Source: Parasponia andersonii
Lineage: Eukaryota; Streptophyta; Magnoliopsida; Rosales; Cannabaceae
Direction of reading: 5' to 3'
DNA length: 64,000 nucleotides
NCBI GenBank assembly: GCA_002914805.1
Contig: JXTB01000430.1
Span: 310,390-374,389, forward strand
Part shown: positions 9,127-20,680 of the stretch, in pieces
Layout: each line of letters opens with the position of its first letter
Numbering within the stretch: the first letter of the stretch is position 1
Program-made: the position numbers and the translations under genes
Notes under the pieces: generated by a model
Database searches by the model: none
What the model was told of the DNA's origin: nothing
The model's input: only the letters and a program-made list of their open reading frames with translations

Positions 9127-11394
9127 ATGGCAGACCAAAGACAATCATTCCGGTTTCGACTCCCTTGGTTAGCCCCTCAGCGTCCAGCCCAACGAACACA
9201 ACGCCCTCACCCTCGTCCCACATCCGAAACCCCTCAAGCACCATCCCAGCCAACGACAGCTGTTCCCATTTCGCGGCCCGTGTTTAGACCTGCTGGGATA
9301 GCCCCCACTCAGCCCCCTCCTTCCCAGCCTATACCACCTCCCAAAACTGAAGCCGAGTCATCGTCCCCCTCACCATCTCGTGCAGCCACTGAGTCTCCAA
9401 CAGAAACACCATCCAGCACAAATGCTAAGCCCCAGTCACCATCTCGTCCAGCCAGTGAGTCCCCAAAAGTCACTTCCCAATCAGCTTCTTCACCACAGGC
9501 GGCAAATGTAGCTGTGAAACCACCATCACCATCTCGTGCAGCCGCTGAGTCCCTGAAAGTAACACAATCTACCACGACTGCTAAAACCCAATCACCATCA
9601 CGTTCAGCTGCTGAGTCCACGAAAGTAACACAATCTGCCACAACTACTAAAACCCAATCACCATCTCGTGCAGCCCCCGAGTCCCCAAAAGCCATTTCCC
9701 AATCAGCTTCTTCACCACCTGCTGCAACTGAAACTTTTAAACCACCATCACCACCTCCTGCAGCAGCTGAGTCCTCAAAACACGCTTCCCAGTCAATTTC
9801 TTCACCATCTGGTGAGACTGCTACTGCTAAACCACCAACTCCATCAAATGTGGCTGATGAAACCCAAGTCAGTTCCAAGTCTGTGTCACCAACTCAGACG
9901 AGGACTCAAACCAGCGCAGCCTCTGTCCCGCCATCACCTTCACAAGGAGACTCATGGTCCAAGGCAAGCGTTGTTCCTCCTTCCCCATCTCGTGCAACTG
10001 CCCAAGCTCAACCAGAGTCGAGGAAGTCATCTCAACCTCAGTCCCCTGCAACTCAGCCTACCAGGAAAACTAATTTGGAAGCTTCTTCTCCTCCTAGCAA
10101 AGGTACTCAACTGAAACCAACCGCTGACACTGTATCTCAGTCCCCATCTTCACCTGAGAAATCACAAACTGAAACGCATGCTCAAATGTCGGCACCTCAA
10201 CAAGGACCAAAGAAAGAAGCAACATCTCAGTCATTGTTGCGAGAGCCTGAATCAAAAGTGGAAATCAAATCTCAGACTACAAAGATAACCACCTCTCAAG
10301 AAGTTCCAGTCGCAAGGGAGCATAAAGAAGTTTCAGGCCCTGTGGCAACAGCTAGACCAATTTTTCAAGAAGCTCCAGAAGCACCTGCCACGCCCCAGAA
10401 GTCAAATTCGAGTACCAATGGCAGAGATCAAAAGCCCGAAGCTGAAGAAATGAAAACAGCGGTTCAAGAACTTCCAAGAGAGGAAGAGACAAACAAGGCA
10501 AATTACGATGAACCAATCCAGAAAACAGGAAGTGAATATGTTGATCAAACACCGAGTTCCGTAAAGGACACCAAAGATGTAGGCGGCGTTGCATATCAAG
10601 CGCCAAAAAGGCAGCAAAGGCGAGAAACTTCGGACAGAAAGGAGACATTAGCCACAACCAGTTATATTGGGAAACACATCAAAACTGTCAATTCTTCACA
10701 TCCAACAGAGGGGAACACAACTTTTCAAAAGCTTGTTTTGCCAACCAAGGAAGAAGCTCCACGACAGAAAGAGATCAGGGAAGATATTTCTAAGCTTGTT
10801 CATAAGCTCACCACTGGATCCCAAGTGGATGAAAAACCAGTCACTGTCATTACCTTAACAGGTGAAAACAGAGGTGCATCGATGCACGTGAGCTCAGAAC
10901 CGGCGAAAAAGGAAGCATCAATCCACATTCGTCGGGGTTATAAGACTAACCCACATGAAAGCCCCGAAACTGAAACCACCACAGATGGAGAAGTACGCAC
11001 CAGAGGAGAGAGTTTCAGAGGCCAAATGAAAAGAGAAGCTCCTTCACCGAAAGCCTACGTTAACAGCAATGTACAGAGCGTCAACAACTCCATTGTCTTC
11101 AATGCTTCAGTCATGGAAAGGAGTCCCGGTATTCAGCTGTCTTTTTCTCAACCCATCGCTGAAGCCATCAAGTCCAATGGTAAATCAAAGTCCCTCCACA
11201 CCCGCAAGGCTGAGTACACCGCAACCCCATCTGAGACACTTACACACGAACCCATTGTCAGACGACGATGCCTTCGAGGGCTCTTCATGGAACCAAGTGA
11301 CTCAGACCCAGATAATCCCAACAAGTCCCGTCGCCATGGTTGCCGCTATAGGTGTGGGGACAAAAACAAAGATACAGAGACGGGGTTCTTCTGA
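9127..11394 (+). CDS. Pro/Ser-rich intrinsically disordered protein, 755 aa
   Basis: A single uninterrupted frame of 755 codons starts in a good context (GCCATGGCA). Residues of about 30-240 are almost entirely Pro, Ser, Ala, Thr and Gln and contain six or seven degenerate repeats of 22-30 aa with the core SPSRAAAESPK..SQS. The middle (about 240-480) is polar and disordered with Lys/Glu-rich stretches. The C-terminal third is non-repetitive and more ordered: NNSIVFNASVMERSPGIQL and, at the end, RRRCLRGLFMEPSDSDPDNP followed by a basic Cys-containing tail (RRHGCRYRCGDKNKD). There is no signal peptide, membrane segment or kinase domain, so it is neither an extensin nor a PERK kinase. I recall similar C-termini in unannotated plant proteins but can assign no function. 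Confidence 0.8.
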   Translation: MADQRQSFRFRLPWLAPQRPAQRTQRPHPRPTSETPQAPSQPTTAVPISRPVFRPAGIAPTQPPPSQPIPPPKTEAESSSPSPSRAATESPTETPSSTNAKPQSPSRPASESPKVTSQSASSPQAANVAVKPPSPSRAAAESLKVTQSTTTAKTQSPSRSAAESTKVTQSATTTKTQSPSRAAPESPKAISQSASSPPAATETFKPPSPPPAAAESSKHASQSISSPSGETATAKPPTPSNVADETQVSSKSVSPTQTRTQTSAASVPPSPSQGDSWSKASVVPPSPSRATAQAQPESRKSSQPQSPATQPTRKTNLEASSPPSKGTQLKPTADTVSQSPSSPEKSQTETHAQMSAPQQGPKKEATSQSLLREPESKVEIKSQTTKITTSQEVPVAREHKEVSGPVATARPIFQEAPEAPATPQKSNSSTNGRDQKPEAEEMKTAVQELPREEETNKANYDEPIQKTGSEYVDQTPSSVKDTKDVGGVAYQAPKRQQRRETSDRKETLATTSYIGKHIKTVNSSHPTEGNTTFQKLVLPTKEEAPRQKEIREDISKLVHKLTTGSQVDEKPVTVITLTGENRGASMHVSSEPAKKEASIHIRRGYKTNPHESPETETTTDGEVRTRGESFRGQMKREAPSPKAYVNSNVQSVNNSIVFNASVMERSPGIQLSFSQPIAEAIKSNGKSKSLHTRKAEYTATPSETLTHEPIVRRRCLRGLFMEPSDSDPDNPNKSRRHGCRYRCGDKNKDTETGFF

Positions 11395-11485
11395 TCATGA
11401 TATCTAAGTTGTGTCCTATGATCGTGTAATTTAAGCTTCGTATAGTCCGCTGCGACAAAATGAAGAATGGTCTGTAAAAATTATT

Positions 11486-11882
11486 AAAAAAAAAAAAAAA
11501 AAAAAAAAAAACACCTTGTAATAANTTTTGAGATTTATAAAAATTATCGAGTTATACAGAATTTTATTGGAGATTAATTTTTCTTAACTTTTGTGAATTA
11601 TAGATCAATATCTTATATATTTATAAAGTTTTGCTTTGTAAGTGGCACATGTCCTCCGAAGCGGGTATGACTTGGAGAGAATATACGAATCTCTCGTAAG
11701 TTTACCCAAATAAAGTGTTCTGCAAGAAGAAATTCCTTGTTCACATGGGATAAATAGCCAAAAACTGTACCAAAGCTAAAACAATATTGAATTGAAGAAG
11801 TCTCTAGATTTCTAGTTTTGCTTAATAACTTCATTTATAATATAAAAAAAAAAAAAAAAAAAAAAAACACCTTGTAATAAGA
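11486..11882 (+). repeat. 39-bp perfect direct repeat enclosing an ambiguous base
   Basis: A run of 26 A followed by CACCTTGTAATAA occurs at 11486-11524 and again, identically, at 11844-11882. The first copy is followed immediately by the window's only N (11525). The enclosed DNA (11526-11843) is AT-rich with no supported ORF. Two readings are possible. One is an assembly join or overlap that duplicated the end of a contig, favoured by the N and the identical A-run lengths. The other is a retroposed sequence with a 3' poly(A) tail and long target-site duplications. The first copy lies about 90 bases past the stop codon of the preceding gene. Confidence 0.65.
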
Positions 11883-12321
11883 GTGCATGTAGCATTCCCA
11901 GAATAATGTATCCTTCGATTATCTTGCTTTTGCTTCTATATTGAAATAGAAAATATGCCACGCAGTACAAAATTGCATAACATAATTTAGTAACGCCAAT
12001 TATTTACAAACAGCTAAATAAGTCATCTTTCCAAGTCACTATTTTGGGGGAAATGAAAATGAAGAAAACAGAGCAGACTATTTTTGAGCATATGTAAATC
12101 GAAGCTTAGAATTACTGGAAATAATGTTACATACATACTCATGAGCGAATCAACGCTGAGCCTCTTTAATGCAAATAAATAAATTGTAAGCTTACATCAC
12201 ACATTTATATCGGATACAGAAAATACAAACTTGTGCTCATGACCAAGGGCAAAAGCCTAAAGTGCTTGGTTGCAAAAGTATATATACAGTTTAAATTCTA
12301 AATATGACCAGTACGCAATGG
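11883..12321. other. Intergenic / 3' flank of the tubby-like gene
   Basis: AT-rich sequence that includes the likely 3' UTR of the minus-strand tubby-like gene. No separate feature was seen. Confidence 0.4.
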
Positions 12322-14209
12322 TCATTCGCATGCTGGTTTTGTGTCAAAGCTACTTAGGCAGATTGCAAAGGCTTGGAAAGCAGAAAGGGGGTACCGATAA
12401 TCCATTGTGAATATGTCTTTCCCGATCTTCCCGAATTGCAGAATGACTTTGTCTTGCTCAGCCGCTGAAACATTCTGGCAAGGCTCGGCAGCTGCCACCA
12501 ACTGGAAATTCTTCACAGAGGCCACCGTAACACGCCCCTTGAAATTCAGGCACCAGCATTGCAGCTGCTCGTGCCATCTTGGAGCTTTATTTTTCAAAAT
12601 AAGAGGATCCCTCGTGCAGTGGACCAACTCCATCGAGTCCGCAAGGTTAGTGGAACTCAACTCAACAAGCGGCTTTTTTCCATTCGAAGCTGACAGTGGT
12701 GAAGATGAACATTGCTCGTCAAGGCAATTTGTGAATTCCATCGGAGTTGGGGCAACTCCCCCTTCTTGGATCGAAGATATGGGGATTGTCTCCATGGTGC
12801 ACTGCATCCTCCTTGGGCCCCTAGTACGCAGGACATTGAGCTCATACGATATAGTGGCAATATTGTAATTACCCGCAGGTACCCTTGGAGATACCTGCTT
12901 GGAATGGATTCTTCTACGTGACTTGCTATTCATTTGGATCACAGGGTCACCTGGAGGCTGACTATCGTAAATGGTGAACTTAGTTCCCAAAAAATTAGAC
13001 CTGTTGAACATTTTCCAATTCATGATGATGCGGAAAAAAAAAGTATCAATGTGAAATGGCGTAATTAATGAAGCCTACCTTAGTTTTCCAATATAACTAT
13101 TGCTTGTTCGAGAGAAGTCGTCTGTAGCCAAGGAAACCAAAAATTCTGTACTCGTTGCCCGTCTGATTTTTCTTGCCGCCAACAACAGTTTGCTCATATC
13201 TCCCGCCAGAGCTGTAGAATAATAAGAGACCATCACTTTCAATCAGGAACATATACGAAAAATAGCAACTAATCACCGGGACACCAAAATCTAAGTATCC
13301 CAGATAACGCCAATGTCACACCACTGCCGTTTCTAGTGGAATTTAAGAATTCCAAGATTAAGAAGGAAATATTATTATTAAAAAAAAAGTAGTGACTATA
13401 GACCTACAAACCAGGCCGTACTTCTTATTTCTTAGACCCAGATTTCGTAAGTACAGCATGGATCAGGAGCGGAAGCAATTATTTCATCAGATTTTTACTT
13501 TATTCTGACTGTACCGTTAAGTTTACTACCTTTTGGTGGGAAAGAAAACAATACGATAGTAGAAAACCCAAAATGAAAGCCATTCCCCACAGAGTTATAA
13601 CTCGCCCATTTTTAGCAAGAGTCAACTGGAGCTATTACCAGGGGTTAGACCAAGATACAGCCGATATGTTGAAGTCGCCCTTTCCCTCTTAATAAAGCAC
13701 TGAATCGGAGTCTCTCTTGGCCCCGGCTGTTAAAGTTGCAAGAGAACGAAATACAAAAGCAAAAACACAAACTTAGAACATGGGCTGGACGATATTTTAG
13801 AACTAAAACACTCTTTCCACCCCAGTAAAATTACCTGCTTCAGTGAGATGGGGAAAGTGAGCCACCCGCACTGCTCAGGAGTTTTGACTACCTCTTTCGT
13901 AATTTCCCTCCACGACCTGCAAACAGAGGCACAAGCAACTACATCTCTCCGAGCAGGCCACGAGGTCTCGCTCGCTTCCACTCGCTGGATTATGTCAACA
14001 AGTAACTCGGGGGGCAAGTTCGCCCATCGACTCTGCTGAATCAATGCAGACGATGACCAACACGACAATAATGTTGACGAAGACCCTTCAGGGGCAATAT
14101 GTGATTTTGTCCTACGATGACTGTTTTTCCCCACTACCCCTCTTCTTGATATATTTCCAATGCCTTCCCTCATCTCCCTAAGCTCGCGAACTATGGTTTT
14201 GAATGGCAT
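12322..14209 (-). CDS. Tubby-like F-box protein (TLP)
   Basis: Four coding exons (13835-14209, 13639-13726, 13079-13211, 12322-13000) join in frame to give 424 aa. Residues 61-116 form the plant TLP F-box ([38 protein letters not shown]), which links to SKP1 in SCF ubiquitin ligases. The tubby domain follows: [85 protein letters not shown]. It ends with the family signature [20 protein letters not shown] and [10 protein letters not shown]. The basic KIRR stretch lies in the phosphoinositide-binding region. The start [18 protein letters not shown] matches the TLP2/TLP6 clade; an in-frame ATG 48 bases upstream lies before a likely 5' UTR acceptor and was not chosen. Which paralogue this is remains unsettled. 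Confidence 0.93.
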
Positions 14210-14932
14210 CGTGACTGAACTAGCAATTTCCTTCTTTTCACTAGAATGAAAATTCATTTATAAAGAAAAAGAGTCAAAAACAAAAATACAACCAATATGA
14301 AAACTTTTGTAGATCTATTACAGAGACCGAAGAATACATAATCAAATGGGTTTTGCCTTAAAGAATGACCAAATGGGTATTCGAATTTCAGTTTACCTAG
14401 TGGATCAGGGAAGTGTTGGATGCATAAATACTTACGTCTCCAACTATAGCAACAGAACCAACTCAATCTGCCAAAATTTTCAAACTTTCACACATTAGCA
14501 ACGGAAGGAAGAGCATTTAAACAAAGGGATGCAATGCTTCAACAAATTAGAGGGTACATCTTCAAATCTTATAAGAACAATGTACGTCTAAATCAAAAGC
14601 CCAGAAAACAATAACAAGCTGAAAAGACCCAAAACCAGAACAAATTATGGGAATAGGTAGAACACCAAAATAGTACCGGAAAACTAAAGAATTGTGGGAT
14701 CAAATACACAATACCAAAATCTCCCACGAATCAAAAAATCTTAGAAAATTTCAAAACAATCGAAGCAGAGAGAAAGAGATTCATGTACCGAGCAAGGAGG
14801 GAGCTAAATGCAAGGGATTTGTGAACCAAGTGGAGCAAGGGAGATAGCTTCGATGAAGTCGTGAACCGAAATCAGGGAATATGGAGAATCTTTTTCAGGT
14901 TACCAATGAGTCTCGAACGTTAAAAAAGCGCC

Positions 14933-14935
<3 letters not shown>
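14210..14935 (-). other. 5' UTR with a leader intron, tubby-like gene
   Basis: On the minus strand a good donor (CTCG|GTACATGA, exon edge at 14789) precedes the coding exon. Acceptor candidates (CTAG or TTCAG) lie just before the ATG at 14209. This fits a leader intron of about 570 bp, as I recall is common in plant TLP genes. Intron retention or use of the upstream in-frame ATG at 14257 is possible. Confidence 0.45.

Positions 14936-14979
<44 letters not shown>
14936..14979. repeat. (GA)22 microsatellite in the tubby-like promoter
   Basis: An uninterrupted GA run of 44 bases (CT on the gene's strand) just upstream of the inferred leader exon. Long GA/CT tracts near plant transcription starts are known targets of BBR/BPC GAGA-binding proteins. 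The tract will be length-polymorphic. Confidence 0.9.
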
Positions 14980-14983
<4 letters not shown>

Positions 14984-15303
14984 AAACTAGAAAAATGGGG
15001 GAAGATCAGATGGGCTTGGTTTGGTTTGGTTAATATAAAAGAGGGAAAACGTAGAAGAGGTCCATAATAAAGTCGGCCATGGCAATGGCATGGGCCTGTG
15101 CCTGTGTTGTGTTGAGACAGAGAGCGCCACCCACCACCTCTCCGGACCACGACTGCCACAGCCACAGAGCCACGGCTCGTCTCCCACAACCACAGACCTC
15201 ACCCCCTTCTCCTCCTCCTCCTCCTCCTACTTCTCCTTCTCGGATCCCAAATCCACCTCCTCACACTTGCCTTTTTCTATTACAATTTAAAATAAATAAA
15301 TAA
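14980..15303. promoter_or_regulatory. GC-richer upstream region of the tubby-like gene
   Basis: A C-rich, relatively GC-rich stretch with CCACCACC and CCTCCTCC runs, followed abruptly by AT-rich DNA after about 15280. It probably holds the distal promoter of the minus-strand gene. Open frames across it in both directions are low-complexity and are not supported as genes. Confidence 0.35.
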
Positions 15304-17677
15304 TTGTAATAATATAATATTCTAATAAATCCCCCTCTCTCCCTCTCTGTGTTTTTTTTTTAAAAATATAAATTAACTTTTCGTACGTTAAATTTATTTA
15401 TGGAAGAGATACTTGCGTGTGTTTCGCTCGCAATCTAATTCGGTCTCCTTTCTTTCTTTCTTTCTATCTATCAATTTCGGTTCGGACAACATGCCAGATA
15501 GACGGTGGGGGGCTTTGGGCTTTGTCGTTTCGTCTTTGTTTCCGCGTACTTGTTCTGTCCCTAAATCAAATGTTTAAATCAGACGGTCTAATATCGCTCA
15601 TATTCCTTTCTTTTCTTTTCTTTTTTTTTTTTTTTGGAGAAATCTCATAATCCTTTTTCAAAATTCATATTATACACTTTAAGTATATTATAGAACGAAA
15701 GTTTCTTTAATTATGTATAATTCTTACATTTTTTATGGAAAAATAAATCCTTTCCTTAACCCACGTATTATATAAAATTTCTGACTTACACATACTAATG
15801 TGAGGTTTGTACTTATGTACAATAATGACATGGCTTGATAGCAAAGCATAGAGGATTTTTTTTTTTTTTTTTTTAGGAAAAGATTTAGAAAATGGACGGC
15901 GATAATAGTGGAACTTTCTTTTGGCGGCGTAGAGGACTGATAGTGTGACGGTGCAGCATTTGCCTAGCTGAATTACAAGATTTGTGGCAGCAAGTCGTTG
16001 TAATTGTGGCATTACTGAGCTATAATGAATTGGAAATGAATATTTCTTATAAGGCAAGATAAATAGTATAATGAATTAATAATAACATCATTAGAAAAAC
16101 ATTAATAATCAACAAACATTAATATTTAAAAAAAAAGTTTTGTGGAATTATTGAGCAGTGGCCGACCGAATGAAAATTGCCACATCTGGGAAAACACAAG
16201 GCCATCATCACTTTTGATGCACATGCATGGAGTATGGAAGGCGACGGAGTGCAGTAACATTGCCATGAATCTCCCAACTTTTATTAAATTCCATAAAATA
16301 AAATAAACCATAATGATTTACAAAATAAAAATGTAGTAATCTTGTGGGCAACATCATTAACAAAAATAAAATATGTCTTCTACATTGCTTTTAACCTTTT
16401 TAGAGTATATTAAATAAAATAAAGCGTGGCTTTTTGCAATGGTATAGATTCGGTGCCCCATTACTTTTTTTTTCTTATTATTATTATTATTGTAAATTTA
16501 CTGGTACTGCTGTTTAATTTTAAAGAAAATTAAATAGATAAATAAGAAGGTTGCTAATATTGAAAGCAAACAAGTTAGTCAAATGATAACCTCAACAACT
16601 CATCCGTGATATATATTATTTAAAAAGTAACAACACAACTAGACACATAAGTGGGTGAAAGCTGTAATAATGCCAAATATTAATCTAAAGTACCCTTTAA
16701 GAATCATACCAAAGTGTAAAATATATATATATTTTTTGGTTTATCTCTCTGCATTCAACCACAGATTTACCGTGAAAGTGAAACTGGATATTGTGTTACC
16801 GAAAAATCAGTAATAATGATGACAACAATAATCATTGTTGAGAAATAATTTTAATTCCAACAAAAAATTGAACTACTTGGAAAGATACCTAATTTAGTAG
16901 TTTAGCACTTTAAATCTTTTTAGTCCTGCTTTTAACTCTATATTCTTACAGATTATTATGATATTATCGAGTACATATCAAAATTAATTTCTTAGAGTGC
17001 AAGCCATATTATTTTTTTGGTGGTTTTAAGCTATATAATTAGGAATTAGCATAAATTGGTGAATTTAAATATGAATATAAAAGCGGGCACCGGACAATTA
17101 TCCTGAATTCTTTTAGGATCAATGTAAAGAAATATTTTTCGCGTTCAAGATTGTCAATTTATTATTAAATTATTAAAATTAATAGATTAGATTTCATATA
17201 AATTTTAATTAAAGTGTAATTATACTTACTCAATAATAAATTAATACATTATATTATGCTTACTAATAACGATAAATATCTCGCCTCATATTTCATAGTT
17301 TAATATTATCTGAAATGAAATGAAATGTGATTTTATATTACTTTATTTTAAATTATTTATGATAATTCACTAATTTTACTATCACGTGTGCGCACGTAAA
17401 CAAATTTAATATTTGTGGATGAAAGATAAAGTAGGATAATATGAGAATTAAAAGCGAGGTCGTGCATGCAACGAGCAAAAGTCTCTGTCAAACAAGATCT
17501 AGGACACTGTGGGGAACCATCAACCCCGTTTGCAAAGTATCAATGGGAGGATGACTGCCTTCCCTTTGGGACTACAACAGTATGATTTTATTTTTTTATT
17601 TTTTATTTTTTTTATTTTTTTTTGACGAAACAACGGTATGATCTCACACCTTAAATAATCTACTTTTATAACAGTAG
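15304..17677. other. AT-rich intergenic DNA
   Basis: Long T- and A-runs, short microsatellites and no frame with recognisable protein content. A CTTTCTTT-type pyrimidine stretch lies near 15450-15480. Nothing else could be supported. Confidence 0.5.
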
Positions 17678-18666
17678 TAGAGGTGACAAATTAGGGCGGG
17701 GTTGGTTTGGATTTGACTAGGAGCACCGGCTGGTCTGCCCCGCAAAAAATAGAAATGAAGCTCAGTCCAATCTGTTGGTCGATCGGACACTTAGATGGAC
17801 TGATCTGTACCGGCTCGTTATTTGGCTTGGTTTTTAAAAATACATATATTACGTTAATATATACGTGTATTTAATTGAAACTTTAAAAGTCAAATTTATA
17901 AAAAATAAATAACATATTAAGTTTTTTTTCCTAATAATTAAAATATAAAAATAATAAAATAAGTATTTAAGTTGAACAATTGATAAAAAAAAAGTTTTAA
18001 GAAAATTATTTAGAATTATAGTGAAAATATTTGAAAAAAAAATAATTAATTAGATATATAATTTAGTAATTAGATAATATAATTAGAAAGAAGAAGAGAA
18101 ATTTGATAATATAATTTGAGATAATGGGAGAATAAGAGAGTATCGTACGGAGTTGAAACTTGAAATTATGAAAAATTGAGTGAAAGGATGGAATATTTAA
18201 TTATTTATAAGTATAGAAAAAAAATCATTTTTTAAATTAACTTATTATTTTTAATAGATTTTTAAATTTGCTTAAAAGCATTAAAAAAACAAAAAAAAAA
18301 AAGTTGGGGGAGCCCAATGCCCAAAGGCCAATACGGTATTATTACCATTTATACAAGGACCCGAAATTAGGAGTGAAAAGATGTGATATTTAATTATTTA
18401 TAAGTGTAGAAAACAATGTTTTTAAAATACGATATTTAATTATTTATAGGTGTAGAAAATGTTTTTTTAAAAAAAAAAAACATTCGGGCAGCACTTATAC
18501 AAATGTATAGGGTCTTTGGGCAGTGGGCTCCTCTCAAGTTTTTTTTATTTTTTTTTATTTTTAAATAAATTTAAAAACTACAATATCAGGTTGGGCCGAA
18601 CTAGCATTGGCTACAGTACAAAGCCACGGACTAGGCCGTTTAATCCGACCTATTTTGCGAGCTCTA
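17678..18666. mobile_element. Non-autonomous hAT-like element
   Basis: The left end TAGAGGTGACAAATTAGGGC and the inverted right end (TAGAGCTCGCAAAATAGGTC when read inward) match at most positions. Inside each end the DNA is G/C-rich (GGGCGGGGTTGG on the left, ACTAGGCCGT on the right) and the centre is very AT-rich. This is the usual layout of the plant hAT MITE group that begins GGGTGACAAA. No transposase frame is present. Flanking 8-bp duplications could not be confirmed. Confidence 0.55.
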
Positions 18667-18792
18667 ATTATAAAGATAGGGGATTGTATACAAATATCAT
18701 AGAGTCACACACATATCTACTTGGTTATGTTTGGTTTGGGATAAATAGGCTTTGGAGTGAAATGTCAATTTTATTGCTTGTTTTGGATTTAA

Positions 18793-19429
18793 GGATGTCA
18801 GTGGAGCAGGACAGGATCGGTTTTGTATTTATCATTCTTGTCTCTATTATTATTTTACTATATCATTTTTGCATCATTCATCATTTAATTTAGTGCGGGA
18901 GCAATTTCAGAGAATTTTCATCAGAAGTCGGTTTCTCTATTGGGGGTTCCCTATTTAGAATCACCATATTAAATTAATTAAACAATCTTATGTTGGTTCA
19001 AATATTTTAAACTCTAAATATATCGAGAAAAAAATTAAAGTTAACTTCATTAAAAATTCTAATTTCAGACTTAAATAACATAAAATTGTCAAATGTAAAA
19101 TATTTATTACTAAAATTACACAATATATCATTCATTTAAAATGCTAACACAATCCGAAATAATTCAAATAATATTAGCAAATGACTATATATTATTAGAC
19201 TTTTTAATCAAAAAAATATAGTTGAATTATTATTATATAAAAAAAATAGAAATTAACTTATATATAATAGGTAAATGCGGGGCACTCAGTCCCAAGCCTG
19301 CCTCATCCCTCTAAATATTAAACTAGAAATATCCGCCTTGTGCCTCGCACCATTTATAACAGTGAAAGCCTATCCTATTCAAGCCAGTGCACCGTAGCAA
19401 ACTATCATGTTCAGTAAAATTGACATCTC
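18793..19429. mobile_element. Non-autonomous hAT-like element, second of an adjacent pair
   Basis: The left end GGATGTCAGTGGAGCAGGAC and the right end (inverted GAGATGTCAATTTTACTGA) share GATGTCA. The interior is AT-rich with short GC-rich subterminal parts. ATTTAA occurs on both flanks, consistent with a worn 8-bp target duplication. It sits about 125 bp from the previous element, a likely insertion cluster. No coding sequence. Confidence 0.5.
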
Positions 19430-19850
19430 TATTTAAATTTTAGATGAAGAAACAACATTTTGTCTATAATTATATTATATTTTTCATATTAATTAAATAA
19501 TAATGGTTTAACTCTGCTAATTTATTTAGAACTTAAGCTTCCATTTTTTCACACAAGAACAACCAAAAAATAAATTTATTTTTATCAATGTAATATTCAT
19601 TTCCTTTTATTCTATTAATTTAAATAATCAATGAAATATCATTTATGAAATATATATTCATATTCTAATTCTTTACCGGCCTTATTACTATTTTAAGTTA
19701 TTTATAGTAAACTAAAAATGACATTCTAGTAATTGACAATTATGAAAAATTAATATTAGGATCCTTATTCTACAAAAGAACTAAAATTTTCATGGATGAT
19801 AAATTAACATTTGAATAGTGTTTTTATTAGAGTGAATAACATTATTCTCT

Positions 19851-20032
19851 TGAGAAATGTTAGTTGCACTCCTTTTTACACACTTTTTTAATCTTATTGC
19901 TTGATACATGAATTCTATTATGATTTGTTGTATTATTAAAATATTAAAAAAACTAATGAAATTATGTGTTAGATAATATAACTAGAGAGTATAAAAAAAA
20001 AAAGTGAGAATAGAGTGTATTTAACACTTCTT
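19851..20032. mobile_element. Short MITE (about 180 bp)
   Basis: Terminal inverted repeats GAGAAATGTTAGTTGCACTC and (inverted) GAAGTGTTAAATACACTC enclose an AT-rich core. The flanks TATTCTCT and TATTCTTT match at 7 of 8 positions, as expected for an old 8-bp target duplication. A diverged relative with similar internal sequence may lie at about 24.81-24.97 kb. Confidence 0.55.
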
Positions 20033-20680
20033 TATTCTTTGGGGATAAATAATATTCATAACTAAAAATTATAGCCTAGCCTCAAATTTAAAAGGGAGCA
20101 AAAATTAAGAGTTTTTTTTTTTTAAAAGGAATGATCTTAGCTTTTATTTGATAAGGGCTGGGGATTCAAATCTTAAGTCCATGTATTAGAAGTATGATAT
20201 AATTATTTAGATTAAGCCAATAATCACAAAATATACCCAACTACGATCATATTTTATCGTTTGGCTAAGTTTATGTACTGTTTGTTTATGACACAAACAT
20301 GGAGTTGTATATATTAATTAAATTAAAACAAAATATATACTGGTATAACATTGTAAGATGAGTGTAATGATCACTTGACAAAAAGTTGGAGAGCCTACAC
20401 ATTAAGTGGCCTTTATAGTTCTTAGTTTTTTTTTTTTTTTTTTGATAAACACGCGTAAAACTGGATTAAAGTGGCTCAGTGACATTAGTTGGTAATAAGG
20501 GCCACACTTTATTAAATAATGGCACAACATTTGTAATGTAATTCAATGGAACTAAATCAATGGGGCAAACATTAATATATTCTGGAGATGCCCCGGTGAT
20601 GGGAGAGAGCTAAAGACAAATGGCTAGACGCTGAGCCAACACGAATGGACCAACGGTTTCTCTTTTTCGTGCTTCTGCTG

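Noticed and set aside
9033-9287. Upstream ORF overlapping the start of the 755-aa gene
   Set aside because: Its ATG lies before the probable TATA motif at about 9038, so it is probably not transcribed.
9309-9878. 189-codon minus-strand frame with Ala/Gly/Asp repeats
   Set aside because: It is the antisense image of the Pro/Ser repeat region of the 755-aa protein, so its repetitiveness is inherited.
12407-12868. 153-codon plus-strand frame
   Set aside because: It lies antisense to the last tubby-domain exon, whose protein matches the TLP family throughout.
18516-18893. 125-codon plus-strand frame
   Set aside because: It spans the end of one hAT-like element and the start of the next, is low-complexity and has no domain.
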